Position numbers and translations under genes: made by a program | Part shown: positions 34,040 to 44,116 of the stretch, one piece after another | Position numbering within the stretch: position 1 is the stretch's first letter | Layout of the letters: each line of letters opens with the position of its first letter | DNA from: an uncultured Oscillospiraceae bacterium | GTDB taxonomy: Bacteria; Bacillota; Clostridia; Oscillospirales; Acutalibacteraceae | NCBI GenBank assembly: GCA_902492455.1 | Contig: CABULH010000015.1 | Coordinates: 1 to 64,000, forward strand | Reading direction: 5' to 3' | DNA: 64,000 nt | Notes under the pieces: generated by a model | What the model saw: the letters and a program-made list of their open reading frames with translations, nothing else | What the model was told of the DNA's origin: nothing | Database searches by the model: none

Positions 34040-34978
34040 ATGGAGCCGGTGATATGGAGTACCGAGAAGCGAAATTTTTTCGTCCCGATTATCTGTGTGG
34101 AAAAGGATAACTGCCGGGAACTGGAAATCCTAGACAGGATGTTTCTGCTGCTGATTGTCACCGAAGGGATGGCGCGTTTCCAGGTGGGAGAGCGGGAGAT
34201 CACCGCTGTTGCGCCCTGCTTTGTGGCTTTCAGCGAGGAGTATTCGCCGAAACTGCTGGAGCAGAAAAAGCTGAAGGCGCGGTCGGTATATTTTCATCCG
34301 GCCTTCCTTAACCGCAATATGACATTTGCCTTTATGCGTTCTCCGCATTACGAAGACATCGCCATGCGGCACAATATGTTTCTGATGGAGCCGTTCCTGG
34401 AACATCGTTATATCATTCCCATTCTGCGGGAGTACCTGCCTCGCATCCTGGATGCCTTTGAAGAGATGCGTTCCCACATCCGGAGGCTGGAGGATCCCTA
34501 TTGGCCCTGCCGTACCAGGGCGGGATTTATCGATATGGTGATGATGCTGGAACGCCATTATCGGCTGCTGCTGGATGGTAAGCTATCCTTCTCGGAAAAT
34601 CCCGGCAAAGAGATTGTCTGCCCTTATGTAGAGAGGGCGGTAGCTTATATGGAAACTCATTATATGGAAAAGCTGGCCTTCTCGGATATTCAGAAGGCCA
34701 GCCGGACCAACCATACCACCCTTACCCGAAATTTTAAGGAACAGATGGGGCTGACGGTGATGGAGTATTTGCAGGATTATCGGATCAAGGTTGCCAAAAA
34801 GCAGCTGGAATTTACCGATATTCCCCTCAAGGACGTGGCCCGGCAATGCGGCTTTTCCACCACCGAACATTTTTCCCGGGTGTTTTCTTCTGTGACCGGT
34901 AAACCGCCGGCGGCTTACCGGAAAAAGGCGGTGGAGAAACGGAAACAGGAAGTGAATCCCTTGTCCGGTCAGGTCTGA
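34040..34978 (+). CDS. AraC-family transcriptional regulator
   Basis: A 312-residue regulator. The N-terminal half is a cupin-type sensor (strands including MFLLLIVTEGMARFQVGEREI). The C-terminal half (about 195-300) has the two AraC HTHs: LAFSDIQKASRTNHTTLTRNFKEQMGLTVMEYL and IPLKDVARQCGFSTTEHFSRVFSSVTGKPPAAYRK. ATG 34040 fits AGAGGAGG best; ATG 34034 is too close. Its stop is directly adjacent to the stop of convergent addA, with no space for a terminator. No target is obvious; the GntR-ABC operon lies upstream on the same strand. Confidence 0.88.
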   Translation: MEPVIWSTEKRNFFVPIICVEKDNCRELEILDRMFLLLIVTEGMARFQVGEREITAVAPCFVAFSEEYSPKLLEQKKLKARSVYFHPAFLNRNMTFAFMRSPHYEDIAMRHNMFLMEPFLEHRYIIPILREYLPRILDAFEEMRSHIRRLEDPYWPCRTRAGFIDMVMMLERHYRLLLDGKLSFSENPGKEIVCPYVERAVAYMETHYMEKLAFSDIQKASRTNHTTLTRNFKEQMGLTVMEYLQDYRIKVAKKQLEFTDIPLKDVARQCGFSTTEHFSRVFSSVTGKPPAAYRKKAVEKRKQEVNPLSGQV

Positions 34979-37900
34979 TTAAGCGAAGCGCGGCGGTTCG
35001 TCGGGAACCGGCAGGGGAATCTCGCAGGAAAGAGCGAAGGAATAAAGAATACACTGCCGCACCGGCAGTTCCAATATTCGCTGAAGGGCGTAGGCGTAGA
35101 TATGCAGCTGCTGCCGGTAGCGTTCCGCCAATTCCATCGGCGTTTTTACGTGATCGGTCTTGTAGTCTACCACTACAAGGCCGTTTTTTTCTTGGAAGAC
35201 GCAGTCGGCGATGCCCTGGATCACCACGGATTCCTCCGGGGAATCTGCAGGCAGCGGATCTTCCGGCAGAAATAGAGCAGCGGGGATATCGATGGTGATG
35301 GGATACTCCCGCATACAGCGGTCGGCGGCCTGCATACGTTGGTACAGCCGGCTGCGGAAGAAGCGGATTACCTTATCCAGGGGAATGCTTTCTCCCTGCT
35401 GAGGGGTGAGAAATTTCCGCTCCACCAGCCGCTGCACCTCCGCCTGGGGATCAGCCGCTGCCGCCGCGAAGGAAGCGAACTGCATGAAGGTGTGCAGAGC
35501 GGTGCCCCGCTCTGCCGGCGTCAGGCCGGTATGTCCCAGAAAAGCTGGGCGCTGGGTAGCAGTAAAAGCGCCATTGTCGGATTCCGGGGCAGCCTCCGAC
35601 GCTCCCAGCTTAGCCGGTACCGTCCCCAGCGGCGCGAAGGGATAGTGAAAGGCTGTTCGCTGAAGCAGCAGCTGGTAGAGATCTTCATCCGCTGGCGGGA
35701 GAACCGCGGTTTCTTTTTCCGCTTCGGCAGGAGAAGGCGCCCGCAGCACCTCGATTTTCCAGGGGTGATCAGCGGAGCAGAGGGAAAGATCCTCGCTGTC
35801 CGCCATTTTGCGCAGCAGGTCGCCGGAGGGATGCCGCAGGGCGGTGGACAGCAGCCAGTCGCCCATGCTGCGGGAAGAAAGCACCAGATAGGGGGAAAGG
35901 GTTTCTCCCTCACCCAGAGCGGCGGCCAGGCGATTCAGCTTGGATGCGGGATCCTTGACGGACATGGTCATGATCAGCTTTTCCTTAGCCCGTGTCATGG
36001 CGACATACAGCACCCGCAGTTCTTCGGCCCGTTCGCTTTTTCGAATTGCCAGGGAAACCGCCTGACGGGACAGGGTATTATGCTGACGCAGAGTTTCCGG
36101 ATCCCGCCGAACCAGGCCAATCCCGGCTTCCGGATGCAGCAGCAGATCTCCTTTGGTGGAATCGGGATTGAACAATCCGCCGGTTCCAGCCAAAAAGACC
36201 ACGGGAAATTCCAGCCCTTTGGAGTTGTGAATGCTCATAATCCGCACCACGTCTGCATGCTCCGATACGGTGGAAGCGGGAGCCAGATCCATTCGCTGCT
36301 GCTCCAAGCGGTCAATATAACGGATGAAAGCAGAGAGGCCACGGAAGCCGTTTTGTTCAAACCGGCGGGCGTAGTCCAGCAGCAGCCGGAGGTTGGCCGT
36401 GCGCTGGGCGCCATGGGGCCGGACGCCGGAAACGGCCAGCATCCCGCTTTCTTCATAGATGCGGTGGAGCAGCCGGTCGGCGGGCATGGTGGCCGCCAGG
36501 GTGCGGTACCGATTTATGTCCTGCAGAAAGCCGACACATTTTTCCGCCAGGCCGGGCAGCGGTGGAGAGGGATTTCGGCTCATATTCCGCAGGGCGGCGA
36601 AAAGAGGACAGCGCCGGTCGGGGGTACGGACGGCGGCCAGTTCATCCGGCGTAAAGCCGTATAGAGGGGAGAAAAGTACCGCCAGCAGCGGTACATCCAG
36701 CAAAGGATTGTCGATCACCCGCAGAAGGGATAAGGCCGCGGCTACCTCCGATGCGGCGAAGAAGCCGCCGGCGGCGGCAGTCCAGGCGGGAATACCGCAT
36801 CGCCCCAGTTCATCCGCATAAGCGGCGGCATGAGCCGCCTTACTGCGCAGAAGAATGCAGAAATCCCCGTAGCGGGCGGGGCGGGCGGTTCCCTTATCCG
36901 TGACGGTGAAATCCGCCATCATTTCCCTGATTCGTTTGGCGATAACCCGGGCTTCCGCCGCGTCTTTGGTATCCTCCTCATCGTTAAGGGAGGAATCCAC
37001 CACCAGCAGTTCGGCGGCGCAGTCGGGATTTTCGGGGTAAACGGCGGAGGGGACCAGGGCTTCCCGGTCGTCATAATCGATGCCGCCCGCTTCCCGGGTC
37101 ATCAGTTGGCGAAAAACGAAGTTCACCGCTTCGGTGACCTCCGTCCGGCTGCGGAAATTGTTGCCCAGGGTGATGGAGGCGGGGAAATGCTCCCCGTCAT
37201 AGGTTGGATAGCTGTCCCGGCGGCGGATAAACAGCTCCGGCATAGCCTGACGGAAGCCGTAGATACTTTGCTTGACGTCCCCCACCATGAACAGATTGGT
37301 CTCATCCCGGGATAAAGCACTGAAAAGAGCGTCCTGGGCGGCGTTGGTATCCTGATATTCATCCACCAGCACCTCGTCGAACCGCTGAGACAGTTCCAGA
37401 GCCAACGGCGTCCGGTGGATGACACCGTCCTCATCCCGCTGGATCAGCAGTTTTAAGGCGTCGTGTTCCAGATCGTTGAAATCCACCATCCGGCGTTTTT
37501 TCTTCTTCTCCGCGAACCGGGCGCCAAACTGCCGGACAAGGGCGAAGAGGACGGAAACCAGACGATGAGTGACCGCCATGTCCTCCCGACATTCCTCCTC
37601 GGTGCCGCATAGGGTGTCGGAAAGCTCCTTGACCCGTTTGCGGGCTTCCTCCCGCAGTGTTTTCACCCGTTCCTTACGAGGCTCGTCTTCGTATTTCCGC
37701 AGCACCCCCAGTCGGCCGAAGGAGGCTGCCGTGTCCAGCAGTTCGCCGCAGGCGTCCCAGGAGCATTCTGTGATTCCCGCCGCAGCGGCGGTTAGGGTAT
37801 CAGCATCCCGTTCCAGTACCCCGCCGTAGGCGGCCTCCATTTTGGCTTCCTCCGCTGCCATCCGTCTGGCCTTCCGGATAAGAGAGGCCGCATAGGACAG

Positions 37901-38566
37901 CGTGTCGGCAGCATTTTCCACTACAATTCGTCCCCAGAAGGTTTCTTCCAGCGGTTGATTGGTGTCAAAGGCGGCTTCCTTATCCGCCAGCCATTGTTCA
38001 GGAAAAGGATGGGATTGGACAAATCCGTAAATCCGGCGAACCGTCTGCATCAGGCCGCGGTCGTCCCGGCCGGAGCCCAGCAGGGCCGCCAGTTCCAAAA
38101 ACACGAGGTCCTTTTGCCGGTAATATTCCTCCAGCACCTCCTGCAGGGCTTCCTCCTGCAGCAGAGTGGTTTCCGCTTCTTCCGCCACTTTAAATTGCGG
38201 AGAGAGATCCAGCAGGTGAAAGTATTCCCTCAGCAGGTTGGAGCAGAAGCCGTGAACGGTGCTGAAGTTGGCCCGAGGCAGCAGAAGCTGCTGCCGCTGC
38301 AGCCGCCCATCCTCCGGATTCCTGGCGATAAGCGCAGTGAGTTCGGCGGAAAGACGCTGCTTCATTTCAGCGGCGGCGGCCTTGGTGAAGGTTACCACCA
38401 GCAGCCGGTCCACATCTACGGGATGCTCCGGATCGGTGATCAGGCCAATAACCCGCTGTACCAGCACGGAGGTTTTGCCGCTGCCAGCGGCGGCGGACAC
38501 CAGCACGGTTCCGCCCCGGGCGTCGATACATTGCTTTTGTTCCGTTGTCCATTGTCTGGCACCCAT
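34979..38566 (-). CDS. addA: ATP-dependent helicase/nuclease subunit A (AddA)
   Basis: A 1195-residue helicase-nuclease that, with AddB, resects double-strand breaks to a Chi-like site for RecA loading. UvrD-type motifs are present: Walker A SAAAGSGKTS, motif II VDEYQDTN, motif III region FMVGDVKQSIYGFRQA, motif V MSIHNSKGLEFPVVF, motif VI VLYVAMTRAKEKL. The C-terminal RecB-like nuclease has VVDYKTDH (Asp and Lys of the active site). ATG 38566 has AAGGAG about 10 nt upstream. It is downstream of addB by 29 bp in one operon. Length is normal. Confidence 0.97.
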   Translation of the reverse strand: MGARQWTTEQKQCIDARGGTVLVSAAAGSGKTSVLVQRVIGLITDPEHPVDVDRLLVVTFTKAAAAEMKQRLSAELTALIARNPEDGRLQRQQLLLPRANFSTVHGFCSNLLREYFHLLDLSPQFKVAEEAETTLLQEEALQEVLEEYYRQKDLVFLELAALLGSGRDDRGLMQTVRRIYGFVQSHPFPEQWLADKEAAFDTNQPLEETFWGRIVVENAADTLSYAASLIRKARRMAAEEAKMEAAYGGVLERDADTLTAAAAGITECSWDACGELLDTAASFGRLGVLRKYEDEPRKERVKTLREEARKRVKELSDTLCGTEEECREDMAVTHRLVSVLFALVRQFGARFAEKKKKRRMVDFNDLEHDALKLLIQRDEDGVIHRTPLALELSQRFDEVLVDEYQDTNAAQDALFSALSRDETNLFMVGDVKQSIYGFRQAMPELFIRRRDSYPTYDGEHFPASITLGNNFRSRTEVTEAVNFVFRQLMTREAGGIDYDDREALVPSAVYPENPDCAAELLVVDSSLNDEEDTKDAAEARVIAKRIREMMADFTVTDKGTARPARYGDFCILLRSKAAHAAAYADELGRCGIPAWTAAAGGFFAASEVAAALSLLRVIDNPLLDVPLLAVLFSPLYGFTPDELAAVRTPDRRCPLFAALRNMSRNPSPPLPGLAEKCVGFLQDINRYRTLAATMPADRLLHRIYEESGMLAVSGVRPHGAQRTANLRLLLDYARRFEQNGFRGLSAFIRYIDRLEQQRMDLAPASTVSEHADVVRIMSIHNSKGLEFPVVFLAGTGGLFNPDSTKGDLLLHPEAGIGLVRRDPETLRQHNTLSRQAVSLAIRKSERAEELRVLYVAMTRAKEKLIMTMSVKDPASKLNRLAAALGEGETLSPYLVLSSRSMGDWLLSTALRHPSGDLLRKMADSEDLSLCSADHPWKIEVLRAPSPAEAEKETAVLPPADEDLYQLLLQRTAFHYPFAPLGTVPAKLGASEAAPESDNGAFTATQRPAFLGHTGLTPAERGTALHTFMQFASFAAAAADPQAEVQRLVERKFLTPQQGESIPLDKVIRFFRSRLYQRMQAADRCMREYPITIDIPAALFLPEDPLPADSPEESVVIQGIADCVFQEKNGLVVVDYKTDHVKTPMELAERYRQQLHIYAYALQRILELPVRQCILYSFALSCEIPLPVPDEPPRFA

Positions 38567-38595
38567 GGAATGCGGCTCCTTCCTGTTTACTTTTT

Positions 38596-41500
38596 CTACC
38601 GGTTGGCGGCGGCCGTTTCCTCAGCTGCCTGCAGGTCCTTCAGCACGGCGGCGGTGTCATCCTCCCGGATCCGCCGGACGGGATCGTCCGCTTCATGGCC
38701 GCATACAGCCTTATAATCGCACCAGGCACAAGCGTCGATGCGGTTATTCTGAGCGGGCAGGGCGGCGATATCGCCGCTGCGCAGGGTTTCGGCCATTTCT
38801 GTGAGCAGCTTCTCAATTCGCCCTTTGATAAGAGCGAACTGCCGCAGGGACGCCACGCTGGAGCCGGCGGCCACCGCCTCTCCGCTCTCCGAGGAAGTGA
38901 GCCGTGCGGGAATAAACAGACCGGCTGCGTCCAGCTCCATAGCCCGGATGATCTCCGGGTTGTCCAGCAGGAGGCCGTTCATCCGCATTACCTTTACCTG
39001 CGCCCGCTCTGCGGCCGTTTCATCCGTTCCCCGGTCAATTTTCACCACCGGCAGCTTGGCGGGCAGATACAGCACGCCGGCAGGCGTCACTTGCCCGTAG
39101 CGCCTGCCGCCGTTGATCCAGATAGACATCAGATAGATCAGCATCTGTACATTGATGCCGTCCATGACTTCTGCCAGACGAAATTCCTTGTAACCGGTTT
39201 TATAGTCCACCACCCGGACATAAGACACGCCGTCCTTTTCCAGGATATCCACCCGGTCCACCTGACCCTGGACATAAACCTGTGTTCCGTCGGGAAGGGT
39301 GAGGAGCAGCGGCTCCACGGCATCGGGATGCTCCTCATCCGGCAGACCGATGGGCAGCTCGTAATCCACCGGTACGAACCGGCTTTGACGCATCTCCAGC
39401 ACCACCTGCCACAGCAGGCTGCCGCAGGTAGCCGTCAGCCGGGTAAGAAGATAGGAGAATCGGCTGGATTTATTCTCTGCTCCTCCCATATAGGTATCCA
39501 CATATTCCTGCACGGCATCCGCGGTATCCGTCAAGGCTTGCTGTTTGCGCACGGTATCGAAGCCCTGTTGGGCGTAGACGGGCAGCAGCTTTTCCATCAC
39601 ATAATGGGCCAGGGTGCCGAATTCGGCGGCATCCAGATCCGCCGGCTTGCGGGATTTGGCCCGCAGGCCGTACTGACAAAAATAAGCAAAGCGGCAAAGA
39701 TGGTATTTTTCCACCCGGGAAGGAGAGAGGCGCAGATCCTTGCCGAAAAAGCGGGCGGCCTGGTCCGGATCCTCAAAATGAGCGGGCCGTCCGGCTGCCG
39801 CCCGCTCCATGGCGGCGATTCGGCCGTGATAAGCGGGTTGTTCCCGAAAGAAGCGCTGCAGGGAGGCGGAGACAGGGGTGGGATCCCTCCACAGCGCCGC
39901 CATGCGGGAAAAGGCATCTGCTGCCGATTCGATATCCCTGCCGTCTGCGGCTTCTTCCTCGCCGCGGCGGCAGCCGGGCAGAATCTGTTCCACCGTGCCC
40001 ACCAGTGCGGAGGGCGCCAAGGTTTCCCCGGTGGCATTGCCGCGAATATAGCTGACAAAGAGCTGTTCTGAGGGAGCGGACAGGGCCATATAGGCGAAAA
40101 ATCGTTCTTCCACAGCTTGAAAATCGCCGGTATCGGTGATGGGCAGTCCGCAGGCGATGAGCTGTTCCCGCTCCTTTTCGGTGAGAATGCCCTGTTGACT
40201 GGGATTCGCCGGAAAAACCCCTTCATTGGCGCCCAAAATAAAGACGATTTTTGGAGAGGAAAACCGCATCCGGTCGGCGGAACCAACCTGTACCGCATCC
40301 AGGGACTGGGGCGTTTCCCCCAGATCCAGAATACCGCAGGCCAGCCGGAGCAGTTCGGTCAGTTTGGCGGGGGGGACCTGCGAATCTCCCAGAGCGGAGG
40401 CAAACTTGTCTAGCATCCCCATCAGCACGTCCCAGATACGGGAGAGATTCCGGGCCATGGCACGTTCGCCTGTTTCCTCCAGCTGCCGGACCCGGAAGCG
40501 GAGCATGGCGTCCGCCTGGATCTCTATGAGATATCGGTAAATGCCCATGGCGAAATCCCGGCCCTTCAAGCGATCGGCTTTCATGACCATCTGCAGCCGC
40601 TCCAGCGGCCCGGTCAGCCGCCGGCGCTGTCGATTGAGGCCTTCCAGCAGCCGCCGGTTTTCTTCTGTTTCCCTTACCGACAGCCCTTCCGGGTTCCAGA
40701 GCCATTCCTGCTTCCAGCGACTGCCGTTGATTCTCCATTGGAACACATAGTTTTCCAAGGCGGCTATGGTTTGGGAGGAGAAGGGCACCAGACCGGTTTT
40801 CAGCAGCCGCAGCACATCCTCCGTGTCCCAGCCGCCGGTGGTTATATCCAAGGCGGACAGAATCAGCGTGACGAGAGGATCGGTGAGAATATCCCGGCGG
40901 GCATCCATATAGTACGCAACGCCTTCCTGTTCCAGGACTACATCCAGCACGCCTTGATAGTCGGCAAAATTCCGGGCCGCCACGGCGATATCCCGACAGC
41001 GGCTTCCTTCCCGCAGCAGCCGGCGGATGGTTCGGGCGGTCCAGGCGCATTCTGTGTAAATATCCGCACAGGAAGTGAGGGTAACGGCGTCGGTTTTCTC
41101 TTCCAGCGTTTCCGGACAAGGGACGAAGGCGCCTGCTTCCAGCAGCCGAAGCGCTTCGTTTTCCGCCCGATGATTCTCCGTCAGGTAGATTACCTTTGCC
41201 ACGGGAACGCCGCCGTCCTGGGCCAGCCGCAGCAGACGGGAGGCAGTGCGGACGGCGGGGGAAAAGCGGCTGCAGCCATTTCCGGTTTCCTGTAGGGTAT
41301 CGGTGCACAGGGTGACTGTCAGCCGTTCAGCCTGGCGCATGGTTACGGCCAGCACCTGCAGTTCCTGGGCGGTAAAGCCTTTGAAGGCATCCACATATAC
41401 CGCCGTCCCCCGCAGCAGAGCAGATTCCGGCAGCCGCTGCGCCAGTAGGGTCAGATCGTCCAGCGGATCCACGTACGCCCCTGCCGCCATGGCTTCATAG

Positions 41501-41988
41501 GCTCCCAGTATCAGGGACAACTCCTGCGTTTTGCCCCGCAGGGTGGATTCCGGAAGGGTTTGGGCGGTTTCCTCCAGCATTCGCGGCGTGACGGCACACT
41601 GTTTGCATTCGGTGAGCACCGACAGCAGAGAGCGGATGTAAGCCGGATCCTGAATATGACGGCGGTAGAGGATAAGGTTATCTCCTACCTGTTCCAGCGC
41701 CTGACTGAGAAGCAGGGCACGGACGCAGTCGTCCATTCGCCTGCCCGCCAGCCCGCCCAATTCTCGGAAAACAGTTTCCGCCAGGCGAGTAAAGCTGAGC
41801 ACCTGGACCTTCCCGGCTTCGGAGGCTCCCAGCCGCTCCAGCAGCGCACGCTCGCTCTCAAAGGAAAATTGCTCCGGCACCAGCAGAATGTGGGCTTTTC
41901 CGTTCCCCCGGCCGACGGAGGAAGTGAGCTCGTCGTATATCTGCCGGGTTTTTCCGGAACCGGACCGGCCCAATATCAGCTGCAGCAT
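38596..41988 (-). CDS. addB: ATP-dependent helicase/deoxyribonuclease subunit B (AddB)
   Basis: A 1130-residue partner of AddA. The N-terminal P-loop LILGRSGSGKTRQIYDEL is intact, while the helicase core is degenerate as in the family. The C-terminal nuclease has VVDYKTG and its 4Fe-4S ligands: one Cys in YHLCRFAYF and three in CAWCDYKAVC (C-x2-C-x5-C). AGGAGG is 8 nt before the ATG. It is the first gene of addB-addA. Divergent from the chrB-like gene, whose promoter at 42090 is close to the addB start. Confidence 0.97.
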   Translation of the reverse strand: MLQLILGRSGSGKTRQIYDELTSSVGRGNGKAHILLVPEQFSFESERALLERLGASEAGKVQVLSFTRLAETVFRELGGLAGRRMDDCVRALLLSQALEQVGDNLILYRRHIQDPAYIRSLLSVLTECKQCAVTPRMLEETAQTLPESTLRGKTQELSLILGAYEAMAAGAYVDPLDDLTLLAQRLPESALLRGTAVYVDAFKGFTAQELQVLAVTMRQAERLTVTLCTDTLQETGNGCSRFSPAVRTASRLLRLAQDGGVPVAKVIYLTENHRAENEALRLLEAGAFVPCPETLEEKTDAVTLTSCADIYTECAWTARTIRRLLREGSRCRDIAVAARNFADYQGVLDVVLEQEGVAYYMDARRDILTDPLVTLILSALDITTGGWDTEDVLRLLKTGLVPFSSQTIAALENYVFQWRINGSRWKQEWLWNPEGLSVRETEENRRLLEGLNRQRRRLTGPLERLQMVMKADRLKGRDFAMGIYRYLIEIQADAMLRFRVRQLEETGERAMARNLSRIWDVLMGMLDKFASALGDSQVPPAKLTELLRLACGILDLGETPQSLDAVQVGSADRMRFSSPKIVFILGANEGVFPANPSQQGILTEKEREQLIACGLPITDTGDFQAVEERFFAYMALSAPSEQLFVSYIRGNATGETLAPSALVGTVEQILPGCRRGEEEAADGRDIESAADAFSRMAALWRDPTPVSASLQRFFREQPAYHGRIAAMERAAAGRPAHFEDPDQAARFFGKDLRLSPSRVEKYHLCRFAYFCQYGLRAKSRKPADLDAAEFGTLAHYVMEKLLPVYAQQGFDTVRKQQALTDTADAVQEYVDTYMGGAENKSSRFSYLLTRLTATCGSLLWQVVLEMRQSRFVPVDYELPIGLPDEEHPDAVEPLLLTLPDGTQVYVQGQVDRVDILEKDGVSYVRVVDYKTGYKEFRLAEVMDGINVQMLIYLMSIWINGGRRYGQVTPAGVLYLPAKLPVVKIDRGTDETAAERAQVKVMRMNGLLLDNPEIIRAMELDAAGLFIPARLTSSESGEAVAAGSSVASLRQFALIKGRIEKLLTEMAETLRSGDIAALPAQNNRIDACAWCDYKAVCGHEADDPVRRIREDDTAAVLKDLQAAEETAAANR

Positions 41989-42089
41989 GGCGAGCGCCTC
42001 CTTTCTCCTTGGTACATTTCAAGATTTCAGTATACACCATTTTTCGACAAAAGAAAATGAAAAAGCGAAGGAAAATGAAGAATCTGTGA

Positions 42090-42118
42090 TTGACAAAGGG
42101 AGCGAATGCTTTTACAAT
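42090..42118 (+). promoter_or_regulatory. Promoter of the ChrB-N-like gene
   Basis: TTGACA (42090-42095), 17 bp, TACAAT (42113-42118). Confidence 0.8.
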
Positions 42119-42157
42119 GAATGTATTAACACTTGTTATATGAAAGGGGATGCCATC

Positions 42158-42814
42158 GTGAAATTTGAAGCGATCAGCTACAACCTGCCGGCCAATCCCT
42201 CGCGCTATCGTGTAGCCACCTGGAAAAAGCTGCGGGAGCTGGGGGCGGTGTATCTTCAGGACGGCGTGGCGATGGTGCCGCAGCAGGCGGGGATGCACGA
42301 TCAGCTGGAGGAGCTGAAAGAGAACATTCTGTCCTGGAAGGGCCGGGCCTGCCTTCTGACCTTGGCTTTTGACCGGGAAGAGGACGAACAGGAGACGCTG
42401 GCCTCTTTTGCCGCCGCCCGTGAAGAGGAATACGCGGGCATCCAGGAGGACGCTGCCCAGGCGCTGGCCCAGCTGCAACGGGAGAAGAAGCAGAAAAAGA
42501 GTGAAACGGACATCGACCGGTATCTGCTGGAACTGCGCCGCCTGCGTCGCCGGATGGAAACGGCGGAAAGCCATGACTTCTTCGGCGCGGATAAATCGGC
42601 GGCACAGCAGACGCTGGAGGCGCTGGCCGCAGTTCTGCCCGCCGACGATAAGCCGCTGCGTTCTTCCAAGCAGCCGGCCGCCTCGCCCAAGACAAAGCCG
42701 GTGCCCACTGCTCTGGAAACAGCGGAGAAACTGCGGCAGCTGGAAAAGGAACGGGAAGAGCAGGCTGAGAGAGAGGAACGGGACGATAGGGAAATGCCGG
42801 TTTTCCTGTTCTGA
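42158..42814 (+). CDS. ChrB N-terminal domain-like protein with coiled-coil tail
   Basis: A 218-residue cytoplasmic protein. Residues about 1-75 (SYNLPANPSRYRVATWKKLRELGAVYLQDGVAMVP) match the pattern of the ChrB N-terminal domain known from chromate resistance. Residues 80-155 are helical and charged, then a Pro/Ser/Lys stretch and a strongly acidic-basic coiled coil (LETAEKLRQLEKEREEQAEREERDD). The rest of ChrB is missing and no chromate pump is nearby. The start is GTG 42158 with GGGG upstream; ATG 42140 is possible but has no ribosome site. It is followed by telA, which has its own similar promoter. Confidence 0.72.
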   Translation: MKFEAISYNLPANPSRYRVATWKKLRELGAVYLQDGVAMVPQQAGMHDQLEELKENILSWKGRACLLTLAFDREEDEQETLASFAAAREEEYAGIQEDAAQALAQLQREKKQKKSETDIDRYLLELRRLRRRMETAESHDFFGADKSAAQQTLEALAAVLPADDKPLRSSKQPAASPKTKPVPTALETAEKLRQLEKEREEQAEREERDDREMPVFLF

Positions 42815-42847
42815 TTTTCGCCTGAGATGAAGCCCATGGAGAATCCC

Positions 42848-42876
42848 TTGACAGGCCCTGTTATTCCACGTACAAT
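42848..42876 (+). promoter_or_regulatory. Promoter of telA
   Basis: TTGACA (42848-42853), 17 bp, TACAAT (42871-42876). Both boxes and the spacing are identical to the promoter of the upstream gene, which would give them equal strength. Confidence 0.82.
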
Positions 42877-42923
42877 GAAAAAAGAGTTTCTCCTGATTAT
42901 ATAAAGGAAAGGTGTGGAAATAC

Positions 42924-44072
42924 ATGACGGAAGAAAAAGCGGTAACTACCATGACGGAGGAAGGCGTTCCGGTGTTGACTCTGGAGCCGCTGGGAGAGAC
43001 GGCTTTGGCCGAATCCGCTCCTGCTGAAGTGGAGCCGGTGCTCACCGAGAATACGTTGACACCGGAGGAACGCAAGATGGTGGAGGATTTTGCCGCTACC
43101 ATTGATGTTTCCAACAGCAACGTGATCCTGCAGTACGGCGCCGCCGCCCAGAAAAAGATCGCCGGATTCTCCGAGAATGCGCTGCAGAACGTGCGCACCA
43201 AGGATCTGGGTGAAATCGGAGAGATGATGACCAATTTGATCGGTGAGCTGCGGAATATGGACGATACAGAGGAGAAGGGCGGTATTTTCGGCTTCTTCAA
43301 AAAAACCTCCAATAAGCTTTCCACTATGCGGACAAAGTACGACAAAGCCTCCGTCAATGTGGATAAGATCTGCACCGTGCTGGAAGATCATCAGATTCAG
43401 CTGATGAAGGACGTGGCGCTGCTGGATGAGATGTATAAGCTCAACCTGACCTATTTCAAGGAGCTGTCCATGTATATTCTGGCAGGCAAGCGCAAGCTGG
43501 AAGAGGTTCGCACCCAGCAACTGCCTCCGCTGATGGAGAAGGCGCAGAAAACCGGTCTGCCGGAGGATGCTCAGGCGGCCAACGATATGGCGGCGATGTG
43601 CAACCGGTTTGAGAAGAAGCTTCATGATTTGGAGCTGACCCGGATGGTATCCATTCAGATGGCGCCTCAGATCCGGCTGATCCAGAACAATGATACGGTG
43701 ATGACCGAAAAGATCCAATCCACCCTGGTGAATACCATCCCGCTGTGGAAGAGCCAGATGGTGCTCTCTCTGGGACTGGTGCATTCCCAGCAGGCTATGC
43801 AGGCCCAGCGCGAGGTCACCAACATGACCAACGAACTGCTGAAGAAAAACGCCGAGATGCTCAAAACCGGCACCATCGAAACCGCTAAGGAGTCGGAACG
43901 TGGTGTGGTGGATATTGAAACCCTGAAGCAGACCAACGAGACGCTGATCTCCACCCTGGACGAAGTGATGCGTATTCAGGACGAGGGACGGCAGAAGCGC
44001 CGGGAGGCGGAATCCGAGCTGGCCCGGATCGAGGGTGAACTGAAGCAGAAGCTGCTGACGGTTCGCAGCTGA
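42924..44072 (+). CDS. Toxic anion resistance protein, TelA family
   Basis: A 382-residue largely helical protein of the TelA/KlaA family, first linked to tellurite resistance and found widely in Firmicutes with envelope-stress phenotypes. Family features seen are GGIFGFFKKTSNKLSTMRTKYDKA, the LDEMYKLNLTYFKELSMYILAGKRKL segment, and the central IQMAPQIRLIQNNDTVMTEKIQ motif. ATG 42924 has AAAGG 11 nt upstream. It is 44 bp from the following alcohol dehydrogenase gene, with no terminator between. No XpaC partner, which is common beside telA, is present; the ChrB-N-like gene takes that place. Confidence 0.88.
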   Translation: MTEEKAVTTMTEEGVPVLTLEPLGETALAESAPAEVEPVLTENTLTPEERKMVEDFAATIDVSNSNVILQYGAAAQKKIAGFSENALQNVRTKDLGEIGEMMTNLIGELRNMDDTEEKGGIFGFFKKTSNKLSTMRTKYDKASVNVDKICTVLEDHQIQLMKDVALLDEMYKLNLTYFKELSMYILAGKRKLEEVRTQQLPPLMEKAQKTGLPEDAQAANDMAAMCNRFEKKLHDLELTRMVSIQMAPQIRLIQNNDTVMTEKIQSTLVNTIPLWKSQMVLSLGLVHSQQAMQAQREVTNMTNELLKKNAEMLKTGTIETAKESERGVVDIETLKQTNETLISTLDEVMRIQDEGRQKRREAESELARIEGELKQKLLTVRS

Positions 44073-44116
44073 GCGCCGGCCGCAGAAAAAATATCCGGAG
44101 AAAGGAAACGGTTTAT

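Noticed and set aside
35339..36664. Long open frame on the plus strand inside addA (441 codons)
   Set aside because: It is antisense to a clear AddA frame with intact helicase motifs, has no ribosome site and reads as low-complexity Gly/Gln/His-rich sequence typical of a GC-rich shadow.
38545..40071. 508-codon plus-strand frame inside addB
   Set aside because: Shadow of the AddB coding strand; no motif, no start signal.
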